Source: Branchiostoma floridae
Taxonomy: Eukaryota; Chordata; Leptocardii; Amphioxiformes; Branchiostomatidae
Length of the DNA: 64,000 bases
Assembly: GCF_000003815.2 (NCBI RefSeq)
Contig: NC_049995.1
Coordinates: 2,365,753 to 2,429,752, forward strand
Reading direction: 5' to 3'
Position 1 is the stretch's first letter; each line of letters starts with the position of its first letter. The position numbers were made by a program, and so were the translations under genes. Shown in pieces: positions 49,501 through 60,802 of the stretch. Below the pieces are notes generated by a model, which saw nothing but the letters and a program-made list of their open reading frames with translations, was not told the DNA's origin and ran no database searches.

Positions 49501-52500
49501 ATCTACACTTACGACAACCACTGTAACATCATCGAGCCATGCAGTTCCAACCCTTGCCAGGCAAACACAACAACAACATGCAACAACACCATTGTAAACA
49601 ACATCTATACGTACATCTGTGTCTGCATCGCAGGGTCTGAAGGGCAAAACTGTGAACAGAACATCGAAGAATGTGTTGTCAACAATGTTCTGTGTGAAAA
49701 TGGAGGGACTTGTCAGGATCTTGTTAACAACTACACATGCGAATGTGCTGCTGGGTTCACTGGACAGCACTGTGAGGTGAACGTAGACGAATGTGAGGCT
49801 AACTTCTGTCAGAACGGCAGCACCTGTGTTGATGGTATCAATGGTTACACTTGCAGCTGTGCTCCAGGGTTCAAAGGTCAGTACTGTAACGAGACCATTG
49901 ACAGGTGTGAGGATTCGCCTTGCTTGAATGGTGCGACGTGCACTGATACACCAAATAGTGTCACAGGTTTACCGTTCACATGTCAGTGCGCGACCGGCTT
50001 CAACGGCACATTCTGCGAAGTAAACATTGACGAATGCGTGTCCTTTCCTTGCCAAAATGGCGGAATCTGCCAAGACGGCATCAACGAATATCGGTGCGTA
50101 TGCCAGCCTGGTTTCAACGGAACCAACTGTGAAATCGACATTGACGAGTGCGCAACCGACTTTTGCGAGAACGGTGCCACCTGTCGCGACGAAGTTAACA
50201 ACTATACCTGTATCTGCGCAGCGGGATTTGAAGGAGGAAACTGTGAAATCAACACGGACGAATGTGCATCAAACCCCTGTAACCCACAGACTGGGATATG
50301 TGTAGACCAGACCAATGGCTACACCTGTTTCTGTTCAAACGGTTGGACTGGAAGTGACTGTAGCGAAAATATTGACGACTGCGAAAGTCTCCCGTGCGTG
50401 AACGGTGCAACCTGTATCGATGGCCTTGGAAGCTACAATTGCTCGTGCTTGCCGGGATATGAGGGGACGGACTGTGAGGTTGAAATTGACGAGTGCGAAT
50501 CTGATCCGTGTCAAAATGGTGCGGCGTGTAACAATGGCATTGACGAGTACACTTGCAGTTGTGTGCCAGGCTTTGCTGGTTAGTGGTGTTTCCTTTTCAA
50601 AATCTCTGAGTCTAAGACCGTAATTTAGTAGCCTGTGTTTTCACAATCTGTCACTGGCTGAGGTTAATGATCCCTAGGGGGTAGTAACTGTTGGGCTGGC
50701 CGCTAGAAGCATGATTTAGTCAGGCTAGCAATTTAGCAACTGTTCTTTTTTGTTGTACCTTAGTCCTAACTCTGAATTACATGTAGCTCACATATCTCTG
50801 ATGTTTGCAAGATTGTTCGCAAATATTGCTGATGTCTGATGATGGTTTCATGTGGAAGATGTCACTGCAAAATTAGTAAGTCAGAGATCTCAGCAGCAGT
50901 ATAATCAAACAATGGATAGTGATGGTGAGTGAGTTCAAACGAGCACGTGAACCCACTCCTTAATTCGCTCATGTACATATAGCTAGGGACCAACTGGGGC
51001 ACTCGTCCCAAATTTGGACGATTCCAGATGTTACAGATGTTAAGGTTCCCAGACAGAATAGTAGAGAAGTAACTGTATAGAGTGTATAATAAAAGTCAGA
51101 GCGAACTACATGTACTACCTAGATTGTACCCAGGCTGCCATATGCATGAATGTAGTGAAACAGTTCTACAAGACTCTAGAACAATGCAAGTCAAAACTGT
51201 GACAAGTTGTCCTATTTTGTTTCCAGGGACCAACTGTGAGATCAACATCGACGATTGCGATCCTCAACCCTGTCAAAATGGCGGCACTTGTCTGGATGGC
51301 GTAAACGACTACTTCTGCCTCTGCACGTTCCCATATGTCGGTCGGAACTGCTCCCAGCTTCCGTGTGAACAGTCGCCGTGTCAGAACGGGGGAAACTGCA
51401 CGCACACGGACTTTGCAGTGAACGATGGGTATGGTTATACCTGTAGCTGTCCCGCTGGTTTCATAGGTGAGATCATTTGGTTCTTCCTATTTTAGATCTC
51501 TAACATCAACTGTCATAATTCCACCAGGTACCACAATACCGCCACATCAAACATTCTTATAAGAGGCCTTCTCAAGATTGTCTTGAACACCTAAATACTG
51601 GAAGTGTATATACCTCAGGATTACTCAGATGCTGCATTGGTTACATCTCTTTTAAATCATGTATTTTTTGTCATGTGGCAGTATTATGATATCCGGTTGA
51701 ATTATGAGAGTCGGTGTTACACTTTGCTGTACTTTTATTGGGCGTATGGCCGAGACCTTATATTCAGTGTGTGAAATCATATATTAACAAAGTTTTGTTC
51801 TGGAGTTACTTTGATAATACAGTAGTATGAATTATAAATCGGTCTTTTATTTCCAGGTCGTAACTGTGAGCTGAACTTTAACGACTGTTGGACCCGGCCA
51901 TGTGTGAACGGATTTTGTCAGGACGGCATCAACAGCTTCATCTGCTTGTGTGATCCTGGTTAGTACATCTACTGTATAATGGTTTACTTTAAAATTTGTA
52001 GCAGTGTTGTTTTGCAGTAGAAGGGGAAAGGGAAGTTTTCTCAGTGTTTGAAATTTGCGATTGAAACAATTCTATAGTTATGTAATACATTTGGAAATGC
52101 ATATTTGCGATGTCATAAATTCACCACCAAAACTGTGACAGTAAAATAAAAGCACTATAAGAAACTCTTTCTATTCCTACTGGACAATCCAAAAAAACGT
52201 TTTCTGCTCCTTTGCATATCAATTAATAAGTTACGGTATAAAACCTGTTTTTATCAGATCTGTTCTGTGCCACTGACACTGAAAGATAGTGGATGCAATC
52301 TGAAACGACCGACCATTTTCAATGCACCTTTCTCACGTGTCAGCCATGATAAATAAAAAATGAGGTCAATGAGGCAGACAAACTGACCGTTTTCAATACA
52401 CCTTTCTCACGTTTCAGCCATGATAGATAAAAAACGAGGTCATTGAGGCCAACTGCTTTTTGGTGTATCTTATTACCCAAATGTCTACTTTCCTTGATGT

Positions 52501-55500
52501 AAGAAACAAACTGTTACTTTCCAGGATGGGCCGGTACCTTGTGTGATCAGCCCATAGATGACTGTATAGACAACATGTGTAGGAACGGCTCTACTTGCGT
52601 GGACAGGCACATGGGATACATCTGTGTCTGCATGTACACCCTAAAATAATCAACAATGTTATCAAACCAAATGTTGTGTTCCAGGGTGGGCCGGAGCCTT
52701 GTGTGATCAGCCCATAGATGACTGTATAGACAACATGTGTAGGAACGGCTCTACTTGTGTGGACAGGCACATGGGCTACATCTGCATCTGTCCGCCTGGG
52801 CTGGAGGGGACGTTCTGCGAGGTCAACATCGACGAATGTCTGACAGCAAACTGTCAGAACAACGCTACATGCGTGGACTTGTTCAACGACTACAGGTTGG
52901 TGACACCGTCTTGGAAGTCTGTACAATTTTCAATTGGCAAAATGTAGAATGATTATCGTAATGTTTTGAACACTTCCTGCGTAGACTTATGAAGACAGAT
53001 GAAGGTGAACTAGCGTTACTAAACCTCTCTCCTCAGGTGTGACTGCTTGCCTGGCTGGACTGGGAAAGACTGTGAATCGGACATCCCAGAATGCAGCTCC
53101 AACCCCTGCCTCAACAACGGTACCTGTTTCGACAACGTGGACGGATTCGTGTGCAACTGTCCGCCATTTTACACCGGCCAGAACTGCTCCCTGTCCTTTG
53201 ACCCTTGTGATCCGACCTATGACCCCTGTGAGAATGGTGCCACCTGTTTGACCAATCAGGATGGGACATACAGTTGCAGTTGCATTCCAGGTAATCAGTG
53301 TTTTTCTAGCACGACGAAGAAAAGAATTTTTCAGTATTCTAATTTTATAACATTTACATTCACGTATAACAAAATGATTAATGTCCTCTATAAAAGTGTG
53401 CAAAAGCTTAATACTACTTGTAGGTGAAATGCTTGTTTTAGGAGGTTCAAAGCCTATCTGGCTCATAGAAGATGATACCTACACTGCTTTCTCTCTTCAG
53501 AACTGTGCACTTATGAGAAAGAGTATGTACTACTGCCACCAGACTAGCCCCCTGCTTTAGTGCTTGCAAAACTGTGTGGCCCAAGGGCTATAGAGACAGA
53601 GATGGGCATCACCCTATGCACCAAAAGGTGGAAAGTCTCTTTTTCTGTAAAATTTTTTGGATTACTTACTAGAACATCTTTGTGTACCCTAGGTTTCACG
53701 GGGATGAACTGTGAAACCAACATGGACGACTGTGTCCCCGACCCGTGTCAGAATGGAGCTCGCTGTGAGGACCAGGTGAACGATTACGTCTGCCACTGCC
53801 TCCCAGGGTTCACCGGGAAGAACTGTCAAACCGACATCGACGACTGTCTGCCTGGGATCTGTCAGAATGGAGCCACTTGTCTTGATCTTGTGGATGGGTA
53901 GGTTCTTAATTTTTTTGGCAACACCACAAGGGCGGAGGCCCTTTTTTTGTTATTGATGACTCTGAAATTCAGTCTTATTATCAATCTATTATGTTTTTTT
54001 TGCTCGCAACTTTATATACTTCATACCAGTTCAGTATGTTTTGTTCACAGTTAACGTAACAGTTTATTGTTTTTCATACTCATTACTGTATTTTATGAAG
54101 TGCTGTTACATCTTGATTTAATTAAGAAGTTTCCACTCCATGATTTTTCAATTATTCTATGAACATTAAGTCTGCATTGTGGCAAGAATTACACTTTGAG
54201 TTACAATATCATCAAAACCATCCTATTTCATCCCATCCCATTCTGAATCTGATTCTTTTACAGGTACAATTGTAGCTGTGCACCTGGCTATACAGGACAG
54301 AACTGCAGTGAAGATATTGACGAGTGTGCCTCGTCACCCTGTGAGAACGGTGCCACATGCAGGGATCTGATTGGTCAATACGAGTGTGACTGCTTTCCTG
54401 GATTTGAAGGTGATTGGTCAAATCAAATTCCAATCCACAGTCTTAAATTGGATTTCAGAATTAAGGTTGGAACTGTTACACTATATGCAGGAACGCTATT
54501 TAAATGTGAACGTGAAATGATTACTTTAATTGACAGACCAATGCAAACAAGTACAACTTTTAAGACTAATAAGTTAAACTATTTGATGCTTTCAAAAAGG
54601 TTCAGGGCCTTTTCCTCATAATTTGCTCAAACTGTACTTTTTGATTCCAGATTTTTTTGTGAAAACAAGACCCAGTAGTGATTTTCTCATAGCACATTTC
54701 AAAGATTTGTCTCTAAAATAACTTCAGGCCAGAACTGTGCCTCAGAGGTGGATGAGTGCAGCAGCGCCCCCTGTGTCAATGGTGCGACCTGCAGAGACCT
54801 GCTGAATGGCTATGACTGCACCTGTGCGGAGGGGTTCACTGGCACTGACTGTGAGGTCAACATAGACGACTGTGTTCCTGATCCTTGTGTCAATGGAGTG
54901 TAAGTTTTTCATCTATTCTACGAAAATTTATGTAAAATACTGTATGTGATTTTTCCCGTATTAGACTTGGGAGGCTTCAAACTATTTCCTGTATTAATAA
55001 AATTATGTAGGTTTGGGGTTTGTTTGAGTGAGTTTATGTAGATCCAAAATTAGCCTCATAAGAGGCTATTCTTCCTGTGGTCTACACATTTGTGAAATAA
55101 ATGAAAATAAAAATCTATTACCTCCCCGTGAATTTAGTAGTGTTGACTCTTCTGTTGACCCCATGACCTGGAATGTCTGTCATGTCTGATAAACAACTAA
55201 ATCTATATTACCGGAATTTTACTTTCTTTCACTCCCACTCAATTTCCGTCTATACTGACTTTGTCTTGAAATGATTGAGAACACACAAGAGCACACAAGA
55301 AACATCCAAACACACGAAAACAAATTTTCTTAGTACAGAGGCAAATATTGACTATTTTGTTCTTTTTTAGCTGTCAGGATTCGGTGAATTCGTACAACTG
55401 TGTGTGCGCCCCTGGCTGGACTGGAGAGAACTGCACCGTTGACATTGATGAATGTTCCAACAACCCTTGTCAGAATGGTGGCACCTGTACTGACAGGGTC

Positions 55501-58500
55501 AACGGATTCACCTGTGCATGTTCACCCGGATATACAGGTGAGATAGAATTCATAATTACATAGAAAGTACATGGAATTGTAATGTAATGGCATCCCTTAC
55601 AAATAAGTCTGACGTGTGAGAATTGCTGCTGGTGTCATTGTCGTACACTCAAACAATACAGGAGCCATGCTACGTTTGATGCTTGTATTCATGAATCACT
55701 AACAGTATCCAAGGCTTAACTGACGTCGCCTGGGTACAGTAGTGCTACTCTACTCTTCATTTAGGTTTTCCTATCTATTTCCTATGTATGTATACATCCC
55801 TATCTAATTGCCATTTGTTTTACCATAAAATTTTGTCAGGACCCAACTGCACATTTGACATCAATGTCTGTGAGGCTCCTGGCTTCTCCCAGTGCCAAAA
55901 TGGTGGCTCCTGTGTCGATGGACCAGGGAATAACTTCACATGCAGGTAACATACTGTACTAAATCAAAACAAGACAAAGTTAACACTGAATTCTTGTAGA
56001 CTAAAAGTATTTGTGTGGTGTTGAATGATCAAGTGGTCACAGGTTTCATTCCTGGCATTTGTAGCTACACGATGTGTCCTTTGGAATGTCCTCACTCCAC
56101 CCAAGTGTCATCATGGGTGGCTAACTTTTTGGTTTGGGATGTGAATTAGGAAGAAAGGATGCCTCCCTCTTCCATACATATATAATATATATACCATGCC
56201 CTAGACACAGTGAATGAAAGTCCCCTTTGCAGCCTCAAAAAGGTTACAGGACTATACTTGACCAACTTCACTGAAGCAGGGCTCGAAATACCACCTGCAC
56301 ATGCAGGTTAGTGCAGGTAAGATTGGAGCTGTGCAGGTATTTCTGATGTCTACCTGCACCTAACCTGCACTGGTCCATCTACTGGGTATATAGTATATCG
56401 TATGATGTAGGTGCATGTGGATTGTTATTAGCTGCATTGACTGTTACCACCTATTAAGTACAGTGAAACCTGTCTATAGCGGCCACTCAAGGGACTGGTC
56501 AAAATTGGCCACTATAGAGAGGTGGCCACTATAGAGAATATGCTAATTAATTTACCACAAGCAATAAGTTACACATGGTTTTAGTACCCACTGATCTTTA
56601 TTCACATAATACAGTACTGTACATGTACTGCAATGATTTTTACACTATGTGTATTAAGAAAACAATAGCTATGAAAAGTTTTAAATGTTCTACAGCTGAT
56701 ATTGTCTGAAGAGACCGGTATCGTCATATTTCTTTGATCTTTCGTCTTGTATCCTTTGATACTTCGCTGTTCGTGGGTTCCCGCTCGCGTTCACACGTCA
56801 GATTCGCCCATTATGCTAATGTGGTACTCACAAGAAAAGTCTCGTCATTTTAGGTTTATCTCTTAATAAATGTAAGAATAAAATCCACCATAGTCTGAAG
56901 TTCATATCATTTTGTCTTTGTAACAATTTATTTAGAAAGTTTTTGTGATGTAAATTTACCTAAGCGATAGCGTATTAGAACGTAACTTTAACACAATTTA
57001 CCTCCGTAATAGTGGTGTCGTCTATTGACCTTATATGACCTAGTTTGTCAGCGGGTATGGGTAGACCAGTTTACGTAGTTTTGTTTTGAAAATAAATCAA
57101 AGAGGTTTTAAATCCGGCCTAGGGTGACGATGCGGCCGCTGTATATGGCCGAACGCGTGCCGAAACATAGATCAGCGGTCCGCGTGGCCGTAATCGACAG
57201 TGTTTTTGTACCTACGGGACCGGAAATCTTGTGGCCGTGGTCGCGTTGGACAGGTGGCTGCTAAGCCTATTTCTTAATCATTACGAATCCAAGGGACCGA
57301 CAAAAAGTGGCCACTATGGGCAGGTGGCCGGCATGCAAAGGTGGCCGCTAATACAGGTTTGACTCATAATATAAGATAATGGTTCCTGAACAATTTCAGC
57401 ATGATCGATACTTCCTAAATTCAGAGTGGTGCAGGTAAAATTTGTCAGGTGCAGGTAATTTTTAATGTTGCCTGCACCAGTGCAGGTATGCAGAAAAAAG
57501 TATTTCGAGCCCTGACTTGTTCCTCATCATGACGATGACAAATGACATGACCATATTTTGTCCCCTCCCCTTTACAGCTGCATGCCAGGCTATGCTGGTC
57601 CCTACTGTGAGGTAGATGTGAATGAGTGTAACTCTGACCCATGTCAGAACGGTGCCACCTGTCAAGATCTCATCAACGGCTTTAACTGCAACTGCACAAC
57701 AGGTAGGGACAATCAGAAACTGCAGTTTGTTTAGATTTATTACTTGCCACTGAAGAAGTTGTACGCAACAAATCCGGTTTGGCAGGCTGAATAAAAAATT
57801 AAAGATCCAGAAACTTAAGCTATGTAGCTCCAGGTTTCTTACTGAGGGATGACTGTGGTGCAATAGATGTCAGTTAGCTGAGGAATGAGTCAACTCTACT
57901 ATGTTGACTATGTACTGCAGTGTGCTTAGATGTATTGTTTCCCCTGAGTTTGATGATAAAAAAATGAAGCCCCTGTCACATGACCAAGGCCTTCCGACCT
58001 TCTCCAGACCATTGTTAGGAATTAGTCCTTAGCAAGTCTGTGGTTGGGAGTTTAGTAATTTAAAAAAATCAAAGTTATGAAAGTCATATTGTTAGATGCA
58101 ATCAGAGGAGTGAACTGGAGTTTCAATAGGATGGAGTCCAGGCTACTCCCAACCCAGTGCCAACCTTGGCAGAGGAGTGGTTGGGAGCAAAGTTTCCAGT
58201 CCGATTTTGAACTTATTTCAGTCGTAACATTTTAAAACTAACCTCATTGTATACCGAAACCATACTGGACTTCCTGTGGTGTATGATGGCCATGTTTATA
58301 AAAGTTACGTCACTATGTCTAACAGCTTATTTTCTTTTTCTAGGTTGGACTGGAGAAACCTGTGCAGATGACACTGACGAGTGCAGCTCCGACCCCTGTC
58401 AGAACAATGGAGTGTGCCAACAGCTGGCCCCAGGATCAGGCTACCGCTGCTTCTGTCCTCCGGGCATCCAGGGCGACAACTGCGAGGTCAACTTTGACGA

Positions 58501-60802
58501 CTGCTTCAGCGATCCTTGTCAAAACGGCGCCACCTGCGTAGACGCCATCAACGGATACGCCTGCAGCTGTGCCCCTGGCTACAATGGGACTCACTGTGAG
58601 ATCGACATTGATGAATGCAGCAGCTCCCCCTGTCAGAATGGAGCAAACTGCACCCAGCCGTACCCTGGTGTCTACGAGTGCCTGTGCTTGGACGGCTTTG
58701 CTGGAATAAACTGCGAACACAATGACACCTGTATCAATAATTTGTGCCAAAATGGAGCAACATGCGTGGCCTACCCAACCAACTACACATGCGTGTGTGC
58801 AGCCGGTTTCACAGGGACGTTCTGTGACGTGGTCACCACGACACCAGGTACAAGCACTGCCGTGTGGATCAGTAGTAGCACAAGTAGTGTAGATAGAACT
58901 AGCACGCTATTCAGCACCCAAATAACACCGGTTGATGTGATGAGTGTGACTTCGATAACTGCATTTCTAACCCCGACCAGCGTTCACCTTCCAGCAAGTA
59001 CAGATGATTTACTAACATCACCACTTGTCTCTGTAGCGACAATAACACCAGAGTCAACCATGGAGCAGTCACTCATAACAATGTCATCCTCTGTTACCAC
59101 CTTACCATCAATAACAACTAACGCATACCCGACATCAGCACTGTCACTTAGCATCTCATCCACTGCAACATCTAACCCATCAGCTTCTGTAGAACTGTCT
59201 GAAGTAACCATGGCAACCCAAACTGTCTCCATAGCAACAAGCATACAGCCTACCCTGCAACCCACCTCCACCAACCTGCAGCTGGCTAGCACTCCACCAC
59301 TGCTGCTAACAACATCTCTCAATGCATCAGACATTCAAACTTCAGTNNNNNNNNNNNNNNNNNNNNNNNNNNNNNNNNNNNNNNNNNNNNNNNNNNNNNN
59401 NNNNNNNNNNNNNNNNNNNNNNNNNNNNNNNNNNNNNNNNNNNNNNTTTTAGAAAGTGGCATTGTGTCAGAAAGTCAGCTACAGCCAACTCCTATGTTAT
59501 CTTCAATGGCATCAACATTAGTAGAAACATCAGAAAGTACAATACAGTTCAGTACTGGTACCTCATTTATCTATCCAACAAGTACACTAAGTCTGGAAAT
59601 GACCTCAGAATCTTCAACAGTCTCCTACAGTGAAGATGTATCTGTGCCTGTTGGTACGTCAATTTCTCCTTCCTTGCAAACGAGTCAGTCATCACTTTCA
59701 CTTGGATCCGTTCCGGCTTCTCAGACAATACTTGAAACATACAGCTCTACAGTTGGACCTTCAGTCCCATCTCTTGTTATATCTTCAACAGAGGTTACAA
59801 CTACACAAATCACAGCTGAAAGTTCAGCAGGACAACAGAGTACACTATCTATTCCGGTATCAACAACTGTAATGCCTAGTGTCTTGCCACCAACAAGCAC
59901 TGTGCAGCTGAGTTCAACATCTCTTCCAGCATCAACTGCAGCAACATCTAGTGTCTTGCTGCCAACAAGAAGTGTACCGGTTGCTGTTACCAACACATTG
60001 TCAACAACCATGTCCTTTGCCACAACTTCAATGATGAGTGAAACAACAGAGATATTTCCGGAACCTTCAATATTTGTGACTGAAACAGTTTTTGAAACCG
60101 TTGCCCCATCCACAGTCCTTGAAACGTCTGTTGTATTAACCAGTACACCTGTTGGTTCCAGTACCTTGGTGTCTCCAGTGATGGCTATGAGCTCGACATC
60201 ATCTTCTTTGCCAACTACTACTGTTACAACTACTGTGGCTCAAATACCAGTATCTACCAGTCAACTCGATACTACCATTTCAGAAAGTTTGGCCCCATCA
60301 ACAGAAACACTTTCTGTAACAATGGTAGTTCCAGAGTCAGCCACTACACAACTACCATCTTTCACAGGAACATTCTCTCCTGTCCTGCATACATCCACAA
60401 GTCAAATGCCACAATTTTCATTCACCCAATCTGTATCATTGCCTCAGTCTTCAACAACAAGACTGACTGACTTGACCACTACACAACAGGCCCCTTTGAC
60501 AAGGACACTCACGGCAATATTGCCTGCTTCTGCCAGTCAAGTGTCAACCAGTCAGCCCACCATTTTGCCTCAGCCTACATCAATGGCTGCTACGCAAACA
60601 GCAATAACCACAGAACTGATCACAGTTTTAGCTTCAGAATCAGCGCAAACCTCTGTTATACCATCATCAATGACTATGGTTCCTGAACCAGCTTCAAAGT
60701 GTTATTGTGACCAGCATGCCATCAAGTGGTTCTCCCACAGCTTTTCCGACTTTGGAAATATCCAGCTCAACAGAAATACTGGAAACTACAACTGAAGTCT
60801 TG
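40537..60802 (+). CDS. Giant EGF-repeat, mucin-stalk cell-surface or matrix protein (>=22 coding exons, 3' end incomplete)
   Basis: Exons: 40537-41461, 41959-42075, 42467-42932, 43600-43730, 44197-44301, 44754-44897, 45437-45591, 46150-46310, 46690-47618, 48755-48868, 49388-50578, 51227-51466, 51857-51958, 52685-52895, 53037-53290, 53693-53897, 54264-54409, 54728-54899, 55371-55537, 55840-55945, 57578-57702 and 58344 into the gap at 59347, resuming at 59447. All junction phases agree. The order is hydrophobic leader, cupredoxin-like domain, about 51 EGF repeats, then a long Ser/Thr-rich region. Many repeats carry the calcium signature DxDEC with C-x-D/N-x4-Y/F-x-C, the O-glucose site C-x-S-x-P-C and the O-fucose site C-x4-T-C, as in Notch. 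Neither Notch LNR repeats nor laminin G domains are present, so it is not Notch or Crumbs as seen. Adhesion or signalling is inferred. The start is uncertain: ATGs at 40537, 40636 (best context) and 40750 are all in frame. Confidence 0.85.
40801..41226 (+). other. Cupredoxin/phytocyanin-like N-terminal domain of the EGF protein
   Basis: Numbered from the ATG at 40537, residues about 90-230 end in GVNYF(202-206), GRC(217-219) and GLRLNVTV(222-229). This matches the phytocyanin pattern G-x-YYFIC...GHC-x-x-G-x-K-L-x-V-x-V. Upstream, EGDSLYLN and DFVNC(171) match the V-GD-x-L-x-F and Y-x-x-C positions. Cys171 and Cys219 would form the conserved disulfide. The copper-ligand Cys and His positions read Ala207 and Arg218, so copper binding is unlikely. 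Several N-x-S/T sites are present. Fold assignment is inference from pattern only. Confidence 0.5.
42191..42282. repeat. Hairpin element in intron of the EGF gene
   Basis: AGCCTGTGTACCATCCTACA and TAGTGACCGCTGGCTCA are mirrored by TGAGCCAGTGGTCACTACAG and AGGATGGTACTCAGGCT, with about 20 bases between. Arms are about 37 bases with a few mismatches. This is a small foldback element. Confidence 0.75.
43074..43192. repeat. Short foldback in intron of the EGF gene
   Basis: ACACCTATGTTCCAACATAC near 43078 faces TGTTGGAACATAGGGGTGTC near 43171 as an inverted pair. The sequence between is partly mirrored (CCTAGG...). It is noncoding. Confidence 0.55.
46690..47618 (+). other. Single exon carrying eight near-identical EGF repeats
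   Basis: This 929-base exon (phase 2 in, phase 1 out) finishes one EGF repeat, holds seven complete ones and starts another. The repeats are very alike ([16 protein letters not shown] type), alternating NGATC and NGGTC versions. Compared with the single-repeat exons around it, this points to expansion by internal tandem duplication or loss of introns. Confidence 0.85.
49388..50578 (+). other. Single 1.2-kb exon carrying about ten EGF repeats
   Basis: The 1,191-base exon (phase 1-1) encodes 397 residues. The repeats are less uniform than those in the exon at 46690. They include a shortened one (ending [14 protein letters not shown]) and an enlarged one with [20 protein letters not shown]. It is probably an older intronless array. 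Confidence 0.85.
52297..52440. repeat. Short direct repeat, about 67-bp unit, two copies
   Basis: GACCATTTTCAATGCACCTT...CAGCCATGATAAATAAAAAATGAGGTCA is followed by GACCGTTTTCAATACACCTT...CAGCCATGATAGATAAAAAACGAGGTCA. The following TTTTTGGTGTATCTTATTACC relates it to the dispersed repeat at 6200-6312. Confidence 0.7.
52525..52632 (+). pseudogene. Dead duplicate of an EGF exon
   Basis: After an intact-looking acceptor (TTACTTTCCAG), these bases repeat the first about 100 bases of the exon at 52685-52895 with only a few differences, exactly 160 bases upstream. The copy stops short after the EGF's CVC, runs into CTAAAATAA (stop) and has no donor that restores the frame. It is a truncated exon duplicate within the intron. 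Confidence 0.8.
56277..57515. mobile_element. hAT-like non-autonomous element split by a nested transposon
   Basis: The left end CAGGGCTCGAAATACCACCT (56277) is mirrored by AAGTATTTCGAGCCCTG at the right end (to about 57514). Both sides continue with GTGCAGGT/ACCTGCAC repeats. CAGGGCTCGAAAT-type ends are characteristic of hAT elements as I know them. I could not confirm an 8-bp target duplication. The interior is interrupted by the element at 56459-57368. It lies in an intron of the giant EGF gene. Confidence 0.65.
56459..57368. mobile_element. Nested DNA transposon, about 0.9 kb, non-autonomous
   Basis: The left end TACAGTGAAACCTGTCTATAGC and the right end, reading inverted as GTCAAACCTGTATTAGCGGCC, are imperfect terminal repeats. 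Subterminal GTGGCCACTATAGAG copies occur on both sides. The left flank is TA. The style fits pogo/Tigger-like ends, but the family is not certain. No transposase frame is seen. Confidence 0.6.
58344..60802 (+). other. Last EGF repeats and Ser/Thr-rich mucin-like region
   Basis: The exon starts at 58344, completes one EGF repeat and holds four more. After [10 protein letters not shown] it becomes a Ser/Thr/Pro/Val-rich sequence with no further cysteines until a frame break. The frame stays open to the gap at 59347 and from 59447 to about 60695. At AAA (60696-60698) the mucin-like reading shifts by one base: the original frame gives KCYCDQH and ends at 60795, while the next frame continues [14 protein letters not shown] up to the second gap. 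Such a region would be heavily O-glycosylated and act as a stalk. Confidence 0.75.
59347..59446. other. Assembly gap (100 N)
   Basis: Exactly 100 N, the usual placeholder for a gap of unknown size. It falls inside the mucin-like coding region, which commonly fails to assemble when repetitive. Reading frame across it has no meaning. Confidence 0.98.

Noticed and set aside
52525-52632. Working or mutually exclusive EGF exon
   Set aside because: No donor restores the frame to the following exon, and the only possible one (at CAT|GTAC) would break the EGF cysteine pattern.
40537-58860. Identification as Notch, Crumbs or fibropellin
   Set aside because: Repeat style is shared, but no LNR, laminin G, DSL or avidin-like domain was found, and the N-terminal domain differs.
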